DNA of 64,000 bases from Melastoma dodecandrum. Its lineage: Eukaryota; Streptophyta; Magnoliopsida; Myrtales; Melastomataceae. A program made the translations under genes and the position numbers. Shown here in pieces: positions 45,193 to 54,368 of the stretch. Positions within the stretch are counted from its first letter, which is position 1, and each line of letters starts with the position of its first letter. The notes beneath the pieces were generated by a model. It had not been told where the DNA came from and ran no database searches. It worked only from the letters and a program-made list of their open reading frames with translations. The DNA lies in contig JARUPY010000292.1 of assembly GCA_029817715.1 (NCBI GenBank), positions 2,510,001-2,574,000 on the forward strand, in the 5' to 3' direction.

Positions 45193-46158
45193 ATGATCAT
45201 CGTTCCCGAGAAGGCGATCGACGGGCTGTTGACCGAGGCGGACTGCCTCGACGCCGTCGCGCAGGTCTTCGCCTCCATGGCGCGGCGGCGGGCCGGGAAC
45301 TTCCCGGTCGTCCGGGAAGCCATCGGCCACGCCGACGCGCTCTACGGCTTCAAGTCCGGCTTCGACCGGGACAGCCTCGCGCTCGGGCTCAAGGCCGGCG
45401 GCTTCTGGCCCGGCAACGCCGCGAAGGGCCTGACCAACCACCAGTCGACGGTGTTCCTGTTCGACGCCGATACCGGGCGCTGCCGGGCCGTGGTGGGGGG
45501 CAACCTCCTCACGGCGCTCCGCACCGCCGCGGCCAGCGCCATCTCCATCCGGCACCTCGCCCGCAAGGACGCGCGCGTGCTCGGCATGATCGGGGCGGGC
45601 CACCAGTCGGCGTTTCAGTTGCGGGCGGCGCTGGCGCAGCGGCCGTTCGACCGGGTCCTCGCGTGGAACCTGCATCCCGGTATGTTCGGCCGGATGGAGG
45701 CGGTGGCGCGGGAGCACGGCGTGCCGTTCGAGGCGGTGGAGCTCGACCGGCTCGGCGCCGAGGCCGACGTCATCGTGACGATCACGTCCTCCTTCGCGCC
45801 GATCCTGAAGGCCGCGCAGGTCCGGCCGGGCACGCACGTCGCCTGCATGGGGACGGACACGCGCGGCAAGCAGGAGGTCGAGGCCGAACTGCTCGCCGCC
45901 GCGACGGTATTCACCGACGAGGTCGCGCAATCGGTCAGCATCGGCGAGGCGCAGCACGCGGTCGGGCGGGGGCTCCTCGCGGCGGATGCCATCGTGGAGA
46001 TCGGCGCGGTGATCAACGGCGATCATCCGGGCCGGGTGTCGGAGACCGAGATCACCGTCTTCGACGGCACCGGGGTCGGGCTGCAGGACCTCGCGGTCGC
46101 CGCGGTGGCCGTCGACCGTGCTCTGGCGAAGGGGCTGGCGACCGAGGTGGGTTTCTGA
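45193..46158 (+). CDS. bhcD: Iminosuccinate reductase (ornithine cyclodeaminase family)
   Basis: A 321-residue NAD(P)H enzyme of the ornithine cyclodeaminase/mu-crystallin family. In the cycle it reduces iminosuccinate to aspartate, which regenerates the amino donor for BhcA. The Rossmann motif is VLGMIGAGHQSAFQL; other family blocks are GLKAGGFWPGN, LLTALRTAAASAI and VACMGTDTRGKQEV. It has a strong GGAGG site before ATG 45193. An 88-bp gap separates it from bhcC; an open frame covers the gap but has no start signal. It is the last gene before a repeat that may end the operon. Confidence 0.86.
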   Translation: MIIVPEKAIDGLLTEADCLDAVAQVFASMARRRAGNFPVVREAIGHADALYGFKSGFDRDSLALGLKAGGFWPGNAAKGLTNHQSTVFLFDADTGRCRAVVGGNLLTALRTAAASAISIRHLARKDARVLGMIGAGHQSAFQLRAALAQRPFDRVLAWNLHPGMFGRMEAVAREHGVPFEAVELDRLGAEADVIVTITSSFAPILKAAQVRPGTHVACMGTDTRGKQEVEAELLAAATVFTDEVAQSVSIGEAQHAVGRGLLAADAIVEIGAVINGDHPGRVSETEITVFDGTGVGLQDLAVAAVAVDRALAKGLATEVGF

Positions 46159-46257
46159 CCGGCTCGACGGGCGCCGGCCGGGGGTTGAGAGGGCACTGCT
46201 CTCCCTTCCCGATCAGCGGGCGATGATGCCCGCACGTCTGTGGCCGAGACGCGCTCT

Positions 46258-46360
46258 CCTCCCCCTTGCTGGGAGGAGCTGGAGGTGGGGTGGTGCAGGA
46301 GGCACCGGACCGCTCGATCCTGCACCACCCCCACCCCTACCCCTCCCCACAAGGGGGAGG
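46258..46360. repeat. Nested inverted-repeat element, likely bidirectional terminator
   Basis: Outer arms CCTCCCCCTTG (46258-46268) and CAAGGGGGAGG (46350-46360) are perfect. Inner arms GGGGTGGTGCAGGA (46287-46300) and its complement (46318-46331) are also perfect. The whole lies between the convergent bhcD and amidohydrolase genes, so it can stop transcription from both sides. The composition resembles dispersed intergenic repeats of alphaproteobacteria; only one copy is in this window. Confidence 0.65.
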
Positions 46361-46440
46361 GGGAAGCGCGTACTTTTCTCGACGTCGGTGTCAGACCACG
46401 ACGTGTGGATCCGGCAGCTTCCGCAGCGGAGGGCGGCGGC

Positions 46441-47799
46441 CTACGCCTCGCCCCGCACCAGGGCCGCCGCGAGGGCGTTGTGGCGGGCGGCGAGCGCCCC
46501 GGTGTCGAGGGTCGTCAGGCGGCCTTCGCGCACCACGATCCGCCCGTTGATGATACTCCAGGCCACCGTCTGCGGCGCGCAGAAGGTGAGGGCGGCGACG
46601 GGGTCGTGCAGCGCCCCCGCCATGCCGAGACCCCGCAGGTCGAAGGCGACGATGTCGGCCGCCATGCCGGGGGCCAGCGCGCCGATATCGTCCCGGTTCA
46701 GCACCTTCGCGCCGCCGCGCGTGGCGATCTCCAGCGCTTCCCGCGCCGTCATGGCCGCCGGCCCGGAGCCGACGCGGGCGAGCAGCATGGCCTGCCGCGC
46801 CTCGCCCAGCATGTGAGACCCGTCGTTGGACGCGGAGCCGTCGACGCCGAGCCCGACCGGCACGCCCTCGCACCGCATCTGCCGGATGGGCGCAATGCCC
46901 GAGGCCAGGCGCATGTTGCTGCACGGGCAGTGGGCGACGCCGGTGCGCGTGCGCGCGAACAGCGCGATGCCCTCCGGGTCGAGCTTGACGCAGTGCGCGT
47001 GCCACACGTCGTGGCCGACCCAGCCCAGGTCCTGCGCGTACTCCGCCGGCGTCCAGCCGAACTTCTCGCGGCTGTAGGCGATGTCGTGGTCGTTCTCGGC
47101 CAGGTGGGTGTGGAGCGAGACGCCGTAGTGCCGGGCCAGTTCGGCGGCATCGCGCATCAGGCCGCGGCTGACCGAGAACGGCGAGCAGGGCGCCACCACG
47201 ATCCGGCGCATGGCGAAGCGCTCCGGATCGTGCCAGCGCTCGATCAGCCGGCGCGTGTCGGCGAGGATCGCCGCCTCGTCCTCGACCAGCGCGTCGGGCG
47301 GCAGACCGCCTTGGCTCTCGCCGATGCTCATCGAGCCCCGCGCCGCATGGAAGCGCATGCCGATCGCGTCGGCGCCCTCGATGGAATCGTCCAGACGGCT
47401 GCCGTTCGGGTAGATGTAGAGGTGATCGCTCGACGTCGTGCAGCCCGAGAGGATCAGCTCCGCCATCGCGGTCTGCGTCGAGATGCGGACCATCTCGGGC
47501 GTGAGCCGCGCCCAGATCGGATAAAGCGCCTTCAGCCAGCCGAACAGCTCGGCGTCCTGCGCGGCCGGCACCGCGCGGGTCAGGCTCTGGAACATGTGGT
47601 GGTGGGTGTTGACCAGGCCCGGCAGCACCAGGTGGCCGCGCATGTCGAGGACGGTGTCGGCCTGCCGCGGCACCTCGGCCGCCGGGCCGACGGCGACGAT
47701 GCGGTTGTCCTCCACGTAGACCGCGCCGCCGGGAATCTCCCGGCGCGCCGCATCCATCGTCACCAGGATGTCGGCATTCGTGAGCAGCAGGGAGGTCAT
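46441..47799 (-). CDS. 8-Oxoguanine deaminase-type amidohydrolase
   Basis: A 452-residue metal-dependent hydrolase of the cytosine-deaminase/TrzA-like branch. Metal ligands are in NTHHHMFQ and WHAHCVKL; the catalytic Asp is in LGVDGSASNDGSHM. The substrate blocks CSPFSVSRGLM and HLAENDHDI agree best with 8-oxoguanine deaminases (often labelled hydroxydechloroatrazine hydrolases). 8-Oxoguanine deaminase yields urate directly. Neighbouring urate-degrading genes support this, but guanine, adenosine-type or triazine substrates cannot be excluded. ATG 47799 has GGAGAG; the frame upstream to 48123 is a shadow. It is divergent from the purine permease. Confidence 0.83.
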   Translation of the reverse strand: MTSLLLTNADILVTMDAARREIPGGAVYVEDNRIVAVGPAAEVPRQADTVLDMRGHLVLPGLVNTHHHMFQSLTRAVPAAQDAELFGWLKALYPIWARLTPEMVRISTQTAMAELILSGCTTSSDHLYIYPNGSRLDDSIEGADAIGMRFHAARGSMSIGESQGGLPPDALVEDEAAILADTRRLIERWHDPERFAMRRIVVAPCSPFSVSRGLMRDAAELARHYGVSLHTHLAENDHDIAYSREKFGWTPAEYAQDLGWVGHDVWHAHCVKLDPEGIALFARTRTGVAHCPCSNMRLASGIAPIRQMRCEGVPVGLGVDGSASNDGSHMLGEARQAMLLARVGSGPAAMTAREALEIATRGGAKVLNRDDIGALAPGMAADIVAFDLRGLGMAGALHDPVAALTFCAPQTVAWSIINGRIVVREGRLTTLDTGALAARHNALAAALVRGEA

Positions 47800-48236
47800 C
47801 GCGTCTCTCCGGGCGCACCGCGGAGGCGGCGCCGGACGGGTCGCCGCCCCACGGCCAGATGCCGCCCTCTGGCGGCAGGAACGCCGTGCCGGGCGCGCCG
47901 TTTCGGGGCCGTCAGCAGGCCGCAGCATAAGGCAGCCGCCCGCGGCCACCTTGGCGATTTTTCGCAAACTGCTTCCGAAATCGGCGCATGGCATTCGTGG
48001 CCAGCCATGCAAGGTTTGAGAGCCAGCCAAGTCGGCAGCGCATGACACCGGAGCGGCCGCCGAGAGCCCGTTCCTTCGCACCCGGGAGGGCCGCCACGGC
48101 CCGCCCTGCGACTGGCCCCGCACCCCGCTCCTGGCGGCTCGGACCCGGAAGAGGTCCGGCCACCGCTGCCGGGTCTTCAGACGACACCATCACGGGACGA
48201 CGCCTCGATAGGTCCCGGCTGGCGGAGGACACGCCC
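47800..48236. other. Divergent promoter region of the purine block
   Basis: About 440 bases between the deaminase (leftward) and the permease (rightward). A small palindrome GCGA-TTTT-TCGC lies near 47953. Promoters for both genes must be here. The remaining sequence is GC-rich without a clear gene. No guanine/xanthine riboswitch structure is apparent. Confidence 0.45.
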
Positions 48237-49628
48237 ATGACGGCTCACGACGGAACAACGCCCGCGCTGGACGCGGTCGACGCGATCCCGCCCCTTCCCA
48301 AGCTCCTCGCCTACGGCCTGCAGCACGTGCTGGTGATGAGCGCGGGGGCGGTGGCGCCGCCGCTCATCCTCGGCGCGGCGATGACCCTGCCGACCGAGAC
48401 GGTCGCCTACCTGATCAACTGCGACCTGCTGGTGACCGGCATCGCGATCCTGATCCAGTCCTTCGGCCTGGGGATGTTCGGCATCCGCCTGCCGGTGATG
48501 ATGGGCGTCACCTTCGCGGCGGTCGGCCCGACGGTGGCGATGGCGCAGGACCCGACCATCGGCCTGCCGGGCATCTTCGGCGCGACCATCGGGGCGGGTG
48601 TGTTCGGCCTGCTGCTCCGGCCGTTCTTCTCCAAGCTGGCGAGCTTCTTCCCGCCGCTGGTCACCGGCACGGTCATCCTGATCATCGGCGTCACGCTGCT
48701 GCCGGTCGGGATCAACTGGGCGGGCGGCGGCTTCGGCGCCCCCGACTTCGGCGCCCCGGTCCATCTCGGCGTCGCCGCCTTCGTCCTGGCGGTGATCCTG
48801 GTGGTCAGCCGCTTCGCCACCGGCTTCGTCGCCAACATCGCCGTGCTGATCGGCCTCGTCGCGGGCCTGTGCCTCGCCTGGCCGCTCGGCCTGTTCCGCC
48901 TCGACGGGCTGGCCGAGCGCCCGCTCCTCGCCCTCGTCACGCCGTTCCATTTCGGCTGGCCGACCTTCCACCTGACGGCCGTGGCGGCGATGTGCATCGT
49001 CATGATGGTCACGCTGGTCGAATCGACCGGCATGTTCCTGGCGGTGGGCGACATCGTCGGGCGCCCGGTGGACCGGCAGACCCTGACCCGCGGCCTGATG
49101 GCCGACTCGCTCTCGACGCTGATCGCGGGCTGCCTCAACACCTTCCCGCACACCTCGTTCTCCCAGAACGTCGGCCTCGTGAACATGACGCGGGTGCGCA
49201 GCCGCTACGTCACGGTCGCGGCGGGCTTCATCATCCTGGGCGTCAGCCTCCTGCCCAAGGTCGCCTTCGCGGTGGCGTCGATCCCCCCGGCCGTGCTCGG
49301 CGGCGCCGGCATCGTCATCTTCGGCATGGTCGCGGCGGCGGGGCTCAAGATCGTGGGCGGCGCCGATCTCGGGGATCGCCGCAACCAGATCGTCGTCGCG
49401 GTCAGCATCGGCCTGAGCCTCATCCCGATGGCGGCGCCAAAACTCTTCGCCGCCACGGCGCCGGACTGGGCGGGGCCGATCCTGCACAGCGGGATCACCC
49501 TCGGCGCCATCGGGGCGATCGTCCTGAACCTGCTGCTGAACTCGGACCGTCTCGGTGCCGGGGTCGAGCACCGCACCGCCGACGCGGAGCCCGCCTTCCC
49601 GCACGCCGCCGTCCCGGACCGGGCCTGA
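48237..49628 (+). CDS. NCS2-family purine/xanthine permease
   Basis: A 463-residue inner-membrane protein with about fourteen helices. The family signature is QNVGLVNMTRV in TM10, and the TM1 region has the histidine block LLAYGLQHVLVMSAGAV. TM8 includes the acidic VTLVESTGMFLAVGD. NCS2 (NAT) carriers import xanthine, urate or uracil with protons; the -GLVNMTRV form is of the xanthine/urate type. ATG 48237 follows GGCGGAGG. It begins a run of five rightward genes (permease, Mo subunit, Fe-S subunit, cytochrome, channel) with short gaps, probably one operon. Confidence 0.9.
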   Translation: MTAHDGTTPALDAVDAIPPLPKLLAYGLQHVLVMSAGAVAPPLILGAAMTLPTETVAYLINCDLLVTGIAILIQSFGLGMFGIRLPVMMGVTFAAVGPTVAMAQDPTIGLPGIFGATIGAGVFGLLLRPFFSKLASFFPPLVTGTVILIIGVTLLPVGINWAGGGFGAPDFGAPVHLGVAAFVLAVILVVSRFATGFVANIAVLIGLVAGLCLAWPLGLFRLDGLAERPLLALVTPFHFGWPTFHLTAVAAMCIVMMVTLVESTGMFLAVGDIVGRPVDRQTLTRGLMADSLSTLIAGCLNTFPHTSFSQNVGLVNMTRVRSRYVTVAAGFIILGVSLLPKVAFAVASIPPAVLGGAGIVIFGMVAAAGLKIVGGADLGDRRNQIVVAVSIGLSLIPMAAPKLFAATAPDWAGPILHSGITLGAIGAIVLNLLLNSDRLGAGVEHRTADAEPAFPHAAVPDRA

Positions 49629-49641
49629 AGGAGGAGACGCC

Positions 49642-52479
49642 ATGTCGGCTCAGACCCTCAAGGCGCTCTCCCGGCGCCGCTTCCTGCAGGCCGGGGCCGC
49701 GGCGGGCATCGCCGTGAAGGTCTCCTTCCTGGCGCCCCAGGCCCGGGCGCAGCTCGCGGAGAGCGGCCTGTCCGCCGGCTCCCCGTGGACCGAGCCCGGA
49801 AGGCCCCGCTACCGCCTCGACGCCGTCGCCAAGGTTACGGGGGCCAAGACCTTCTCCCGCGACTACCGGGCCCGCGACCTCGCCGGATGGCCCGACGGCC
49901 AAGCCCATGCCTTCCTCATCGCCGCGACCCGCGCCGACCGCGCCTTCACCGGGCTCGACCTTTCCCGCCTGCCGCCGTCGCTGCAGCCCGACCGGATCGT
50001 CCGGCACGAAGATCTGGTGGCGGACGGGGTTTCGGTCCCGCACCCCGACTTCTTCGGCGACTGGTTCCTCGTCCCGGAAGGAGAGACGCCGCGCCTGCTC
50101 GGGCAGCCGGTGGCGATCCTGATCTACGCCGACTTCCCGCGCTTCGCCGCGGCCAAGCGCGCCCTGCGCTTCGCCGACGACGTCGTGCAGTACGGTGCCG
50201 AGACCGGCCCCAGGCCGCCGGCCCATTACGGCGCCTCGCGCTGGGTGCGGATCGAGGGCGACGCGCCCGACGCCCCCGACCGGTTCTCGCCGTTCGCGCA
50301 GTCCCCGATCTTCGCCGGCTTCTCCGGCGACGAGCCCGCCTGGCCGAAGGCCGGCGACGACGGCCCCTTCGCCCGGGGCATGGCGGCGGCGGCCGCCATC
50401 GCCGCCGAGATCGACGGCGCCGGCGCGGACGCCCTGGTGATGCGGCGGACCTACCGGTCGCAGTCGACCGACGCCTCGGCCATGGAGGCCGACAACGGCA
50501 ACGTCTGGTACGATCCCGACACCGGCACGCTGCGCCTGATGATGGCGACGCAGTCGCCCTACGACGTGGCCGAGGCCGCCGCCGCGCTGGTCTCGAAATC
50601 CCGGTTCCCGCTCAGGGAGGTCGATCTCAAGGTCGGCTACACGGTCGGGTACGGGACGAAGGACCACCACATCTTCCCGTTCCTCTGCGTCGTGGCCGCG
50701 CTCTACGCGGGCGGGCGGCCGGTGCGCCTCGCCAACGACCGGTTCGAGCAGTTCCAGAACGGGCTGAAGCGCCACGCCTTCCGCATGGACAACGTCCTGC
50801 TGGTGGACCGGGCCAGCGGCCGGTTCCGGGCCATGACCGGGCGCTTCGCCTGCGACGGCGGCGGGCGCCCGAACTACTCGGTCGCGGTCTCCTTCGTGGG
50901 CGCCACCGCGGCGCAGTCGATCTACTACCTGCCGAAGAGCGACTTCCAGGCGATCGCCCTGGCCTCGCGGGCCGTGGAGGCCGGATCGACCCGGGGCTTC
51001 GGCACGCTCCAGACCATGTCGGCCACCGAGATGATGGTCGACGAGGCGGCTTCGCTCCTCGACATCGACGCGATCGCGCTGCGCCTGCGCAACGTGCTCC
51101 GCTCGGGCCAGCGCAACAGCCAGGGCGCGGTCCCGGCCGGGGCGCTGCGCAACGCGGAGATCCTGACGAAGGCCGCCGCGCACCCGCTCTGGCGGGACCG
51201 GGCGGCGCGCAAGGCCGCCTACGAGGCCGCCCATCCCGGGCGCCGCTACGGCGTCGGCTTCGCGCAGGTGCACAAGGATTACGGCACGGGCGCCGAGGCG
51301 GCGGTCGCGTCGCTGGAGCTCGACCCGCGGGGCCGTCTGAGCCTGCGCCACGTCGCCCACGAGATGGGCCCCGGCGTCACCACCGCGCAGGCGGTCATGG
51401 TGGCCGAGATCCTGGGCCGGGTCCCCGCCGAGACCGCGTTCGGCGTGGTGCGCTGGCCCGAGATGCCGCTGGAGACCTCCGACCAGCCCTACACGACGCC
51501 GCAGGCCGAGGAGGATCGCCGGGCGCAGAACCCACGCTGGACGCCGCGCTTCACCTCGCCGATGAGCGCGACCAACTCGGCCTACTACCTCGGCCACGCC
51601 ACCCGGACGGCCGCGCGGTTCCTCGTCGACCACGCCGTCTGGCCCGCCGCCCGCGCGCTCTGGGCACGGGGCGGGGGCGGGGGCGCGCTGGCCTCCTACC
51701 ATGTGGTCGCCCGCGAGGCGCTGCGTCTGGTGGACGGCCAAGTGCTGGGCGGCGGTCTGCCGCCACTCTCCCTGGAAGAGGTGGCCGCCGAGGCGCACCG
51801 GCTCGGTCTGCCGGTGGGCGTGACGCTCCACACCTTCAACCGCTGGCAATGGGCCGAGGCCGAGTTCGACCTGCCCGGGACGGGCCGGACGCGCCTGCCG
51901 ATCGACGCCCTGGCGGTGCGCTACGGCGCCGGGGCCCCGCCAGAGCGCCGCGCCCTGATGGCGGATGCGGGCTGGCACTTCGTGCCCCGGGCGGCGGTCT
52001 TCTACCCGCCGACCCAGCGCAACAATGTCGGCACGACCTACTACGCGCCGATGGCCACCCTGGCGGAGATCGCGGTCGACACCGCCAGCGGCGACGTGAC
52101 GATTCTGTCCCATCACTCGATCCTCGAGTGCGGCCGGCAGATCGTGCCCGAACTGGTCTCGGGGCAGGTGCAGGGCGGGCTTGCCATGGGCATCGGCCAC
52201 GCGCTGAAGGAGGTGCTGCCCCTCTACGAGGACGGCCCCGGCGACGGCACCTGGAACTGGAACCGCTACGAGCTCCCCCGCGCCCGCGACGTGGCCCCGT
52301 GGAACCAGACGGTGGAGATCCTGCCGCCGCTCTCCGAGACCGACCCGCCCAAGGGCATCGCCGAGGTCGTGATGATCGCCGTCGTCCCGGCGTTGGCCAA
52401 CGCCGTGGCGCACGCCATCGGCCACCGCTTCCACGAACTCCCCATCCGGCCCGAGCGCATCCGCGAGGCACTGGCATGA
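49642..52479 (+). CDS. Periplasmic molybdenum hydroxylase, large subunit (xanthine/isoquinoline oxidoreductase type)
   Basis: A 945-residue molybdopterin-cytosine-dinucleotide-type subunit with a clear Tat leader (LSRRRFLQAGAAAGIAVKV). Family blocks include YDVAEAAAALVSKS, TRGFGTLQTMSATEMMVDE, HEMGPGVTTAQAVMVAEIL and the final GGLAMGIGHALKEVLPL, then PPKGIAEV with the catalytic Glu (KGIAE). Such enzymes hydroxylate N-heterocycles (isoquinoline, nicotinate, purines) or aldehydes and send electrons to cytochrome. No FAD subunit is present, as usual for the periplasmic type. Placed between a purine permease and urate genes, the likely substrate is a purine. It overlaps the next gene in ATGA. Confidence 0.85.
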   Translation: MSAQTLKALSRRRFLQAGAAAGIAVKVSFLAPQARAQLAESGLSAGSPWTEPGRPRYRLDAVAKVTGAKTFSRDYRARDLAGWPDGQAHAFLIAATRADRAFTGLDLSRLPPSLQPDRIVRHEDLVADGVSVPHPDFFGDWFLVPEGETPRLLGQPVAILIYADFPRFAAAKRALRFADDVVQYGAETGPRPPAHYGASRWVRIEGDAPDAPDRFSPFAQSPIFAGFSGDEPAWPKAGDDGPFARGMAAAAAIAAEIDGAGADALVMRRTYRSQSTDASAMEADNGNVWYDPDTGTLRLMMATQSPYDVAEAAAALVSKSRFPLREVDLKVGYTVGYGTKDHHIFPFLCVVAALYAGGRPVRLANDRFEQFQNGLKRHAFRMDNVLLVDRASGRFRAMTGRFACDGGGRPNYSVAVSFVGATAAQSIYYLPKSDFQAIALASRAVEAGSTRGFGTLQTMSATEMMVDEAASLLDIDAIALRLRNVLRSGQRNSQGAVPAGALRNAEILTKAAAHPLWRDRAARKAAYEAAHPGRRYGVGFAQVHKDYGTGAEAAVASLELDPRGRLSLRHVAHEMGPGVTTAQAVMVAEILGRVPAETAFGVVRWPEMPLETSDQPYTTPQAEEDRRAQNPRWTPRFTSPMSATNSAYYLGHATRTAARFLVDHAVWPAARALWARGGGGGALASYHVVAREALRLVDGQVLGGGLPPLSLEEVAAEAHRLGLPVGVTLHTFNRWQWAEAEFDLPGTGRTRLPIDALAVRYGAGAPPERRALMADAGWHFVPRAAVFYPPTQRNNVGTTYYAPMATLAEIAVDTASGDVTILSHHSILECGRQIVPELVSGQVQGGLAMGIGHALKEVLPLYEDGPGDGTWNWNRYELPRARDVAPWNQTVEILPPLSETDPPKGIAEVVMIAVVPALANAVAHAIGHRFHELPIRPERIREALA

Positions 52480-53021
52480 GCGCCGCCATCGAGATCAAGG
52501 ACCTCTCCCTGCGCGTGAACGGCGCGGCGGTCGGTCCGATCCCCGTCCCCGTCGGCACGAGCCTGCTCGACGTCCTGCACGAGTGGCTGGGCCTCACCGG
52601 CAGCCGCATGGGCTGCGGGCAGGGGATCTGCCACGCCTGCACGGTGATGCTGGATGAGGCGGCCGGCCCGCGGGAGATGCGCGCCTGCATCACCGGCGCG
52701 CACTGGTTCGAGGGGCGCAGCATCCGCACCGTCGAGGGCCACGCCCGCACCGCGCCGGACGGCACCGTCGTGCTCTCGCCGGTCCAGCAGGCCTTCATCG
52801 AGAATTTCGCCTTCCAGTGCGGCTACTGCACGCCGGGCTTCGTCACCGGGGCGAGCGTGCTGATCGAGCGCCTGCGCCGCGAACCGATCCGCCGCGACGC
52901 GGTCGAGCGGGTCGTCACGGAAGCGCTCGACCGCCACATCTGCCGCTGCACCGGCTACGTCCGCTACCATCAGGCGGTGCGCGACCTCGTGCTGGCGACC
53001 CCCGGTCTGGTGACCGCCTGA
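52476..53021 (+). CDS. 2Fe-2S subunit of the molybdenum hydroxylase
   Basis: A 181-residue protein with two iron-sulphur domains. The plant-ferredoxin-type part has CGQGICHACTV with a fourth cysteine in MRACITG. The helical domain has QCGYCTPGF and HICRCTGY. This is the standard small subunit of the xanthine-oxidase family, passing electrons from the Mo centre. No export leader is seen, so it is probably carried out folded with the Tat-dependent large subunit. Start ATG 52476 overlaps the stop of the large subunit. Confidence 0.9.
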   Translation: MSAAIEIKDLSLRVNGAAVGPIPVPVGTSLLDVLHEWLGLTGSRMGCGQGICHACTVMLDEAAGPREMRACITGAHWFEGRSIRTVEGHARTAPDGTVVLSPVQQAFIENFAFQCGYCTPGFVTGASVLIERLRREPIRRDAVERVVTEALDRHICRCTGYVRYHQAVRDLVLATPGLVTA

Positions 53022-53029
53022 GGATCGCC

Positions 53030-54343
53030 GTGCGAATTCCCACTCTCTCCGTCCGGCGCGTCGGCGCCGGCTTCGCCCTGGCCGCGCTCGTGGCGGCCGG
53101 CCTCGTGGCCTCCGGCGCTTTGGAGCGCAGCGTCGTGGCGCGCGACGTCGAGACCCCGCTGAGCCCGGAGGCCCTGCGCGGCCTCGCCCCCCGCGGCGCC
53201 AAGGTCGCCGCCGCGGCCGACTGCTTCGCCTGCCACACCGCCCGGGGCGGCGCACCCTGGGCGGGGGGACTGCCCCTGGAGACACCCTTCGGCACGATCC
53301 ACGCCACCAACATCTCGCCGAGCCCGCAGGGCATCGGCGGCTGGAGCCGCGCCGACTTCCACCGGGCCCTGCGCGACGGGATCGCGCCGGGCGGCCGCCA
53401 CCTCTACCCGGCGATGCCGTACACCTCGTATCGCGGCCTCACGCCGGAGGATGTCGACGCCCTCTACGCCTACCTGCTGACCCGCGCGCCGGTCGCGGTG
53501 GAGAACAGGGCCAACACCCTCGCCTTCCCGTTCGACCAGCGCTGGACCCTGGCGGCCTGGAACCTGCTGAGCCTGCCGGCCAGGGTCGCCGCGCCCGATC
53601 CGGGCCGCTCCCCCCTGTGGAACCGGGGCCGCTACGTCGCCGACGCCCTCGGCCATTGCGGCGAGTGCCACACGCCGCGCAACGCGCTCCAGGCCCTGCG
53701 CGCCGACGCCGCCTATCGCGGCGCCACGATCGAGGGCGTGGAGGTGCCGGACATCATGCCCGCGGGCCTCGCGCGGATGGGCTTCACCCCGCACGGGCTC
53801 GCCGGGTTCATGCGCAGCGGCCTCTCGGCCCAGGGCGGTGCGACGCACCAGATGTTCGACGTCGTGCATTTCTCGACGCAGCACATGGACGAGGCCGATC
53901 TCACGGCGCTCTCGGCCTACCTGTTCGACCGCGACGCCCTGCCGGCCGAGCCCGAGACCCCGGTCGCCGCCATCCCCGCGGCGATCCCCGCGGCGGTCGC
54001 GGACCGCGGGCGGGCCAGCTACGCCGGCCTCTGCGCCGGCTGCCACGGCGCGAAGGGGGAGGGCATCCCCCACGTCTCGGTGCCGCTGCGGACGAACGCC
54101 GCGATGCGGGTCGCGGGCGCGGGCGGCCTCCTGCGGGCGATCCTCGGCGGGCTCCCGGCGCAGCGCTTCCCGGGCAACGAGCGGATGGAGGCGATGCCGG
54201 GCTTCGCGACGCTCCTCGACGACGCGGCGCTCGCCGACCTCGCCACGTGGATGCGGGCGCAATGGGGCGGGCACGGTCAGGCGGTCACGCCGGACGAGGT
54301 CGCGCGCCAGCGCGCGGGGTTGCGGGCCGACGCCTCGAACTGA
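53030..54343 (+). CDS. Triheme cytochrome c, electron acceptor of the hydroxylase
   Basis: A 437-residue membrane-anchored c-type cytochrome. The N-terminal helix FALAALVAAGLVASGAL acts as uncleaved anchor or signal. Three heme sites are present: CFACH, CGECH and CAGCH, each in a separate domain of about 110-150 residues. The layout matches the cytochrome subunit of alcohol/gluconate/aldehyde dehydrogenases and of IorAB-type hydroxylases. It passes electrons to the quinone or cytochrome oxidase. GTG 53030 with GAGGA is the start; the long open frame upstream is a shadow of the Fe-S gene. Confidence 0.88.
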   Translation: MRIPTLSVRRVGAGFALAALVAAGLVASGALERSVVARDVETPLSPEALRGLAPRGAKVAAAADCFACHTARGGAPWAGGLPLETPFGTIHATNISPSPQGIGGWSRADFHRALRDGIAPGGRHLYPAMPYTSYRGLTPEDVDALYAYLLTRAPVAVENRANTLAFPFDQRWTLAAWNLLSLPARVAAPDPGRSPLWNRGRYVADALGHCGECHTPRNALQALRADAAYRGATIEGVEVPDIMPAGLARMGFTPHGLAGFMRSGLSAQGGATHQMFDVVHFSTQHMDEADLTALSAYLFDRDALPAEPETPVAAIPAAIPAAVADRGRASYAGLCAGCHGAKGEGIPHVSVPLRTNAAMRVAGAGGLLRAILGGLPAQRFPGNERMEAMPGFATLLDDAALADLATWMRAQWGGHGQAVTPDEVARQRAGLRADASN

Positions 54344-54368
54344 GGGCGGCCGGGAGGAGGGGGCTCAC

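Noticed and set aside
46240..48045. 601-codon plus-strand frame opposite the amidohydrolase
   Set aside because: Antisense to metal-binding motifs of the deaminase; Arg/His/Asp-rich composition.
49495..52434. 979-codon minus-strand frame opposite the molybdenum hydroxylase
   Set aside because: The opposite strand encodes recognisable Mo-subunit motifs and a Tat leader; this frame is Arg/Gly/His-rich with no domain.
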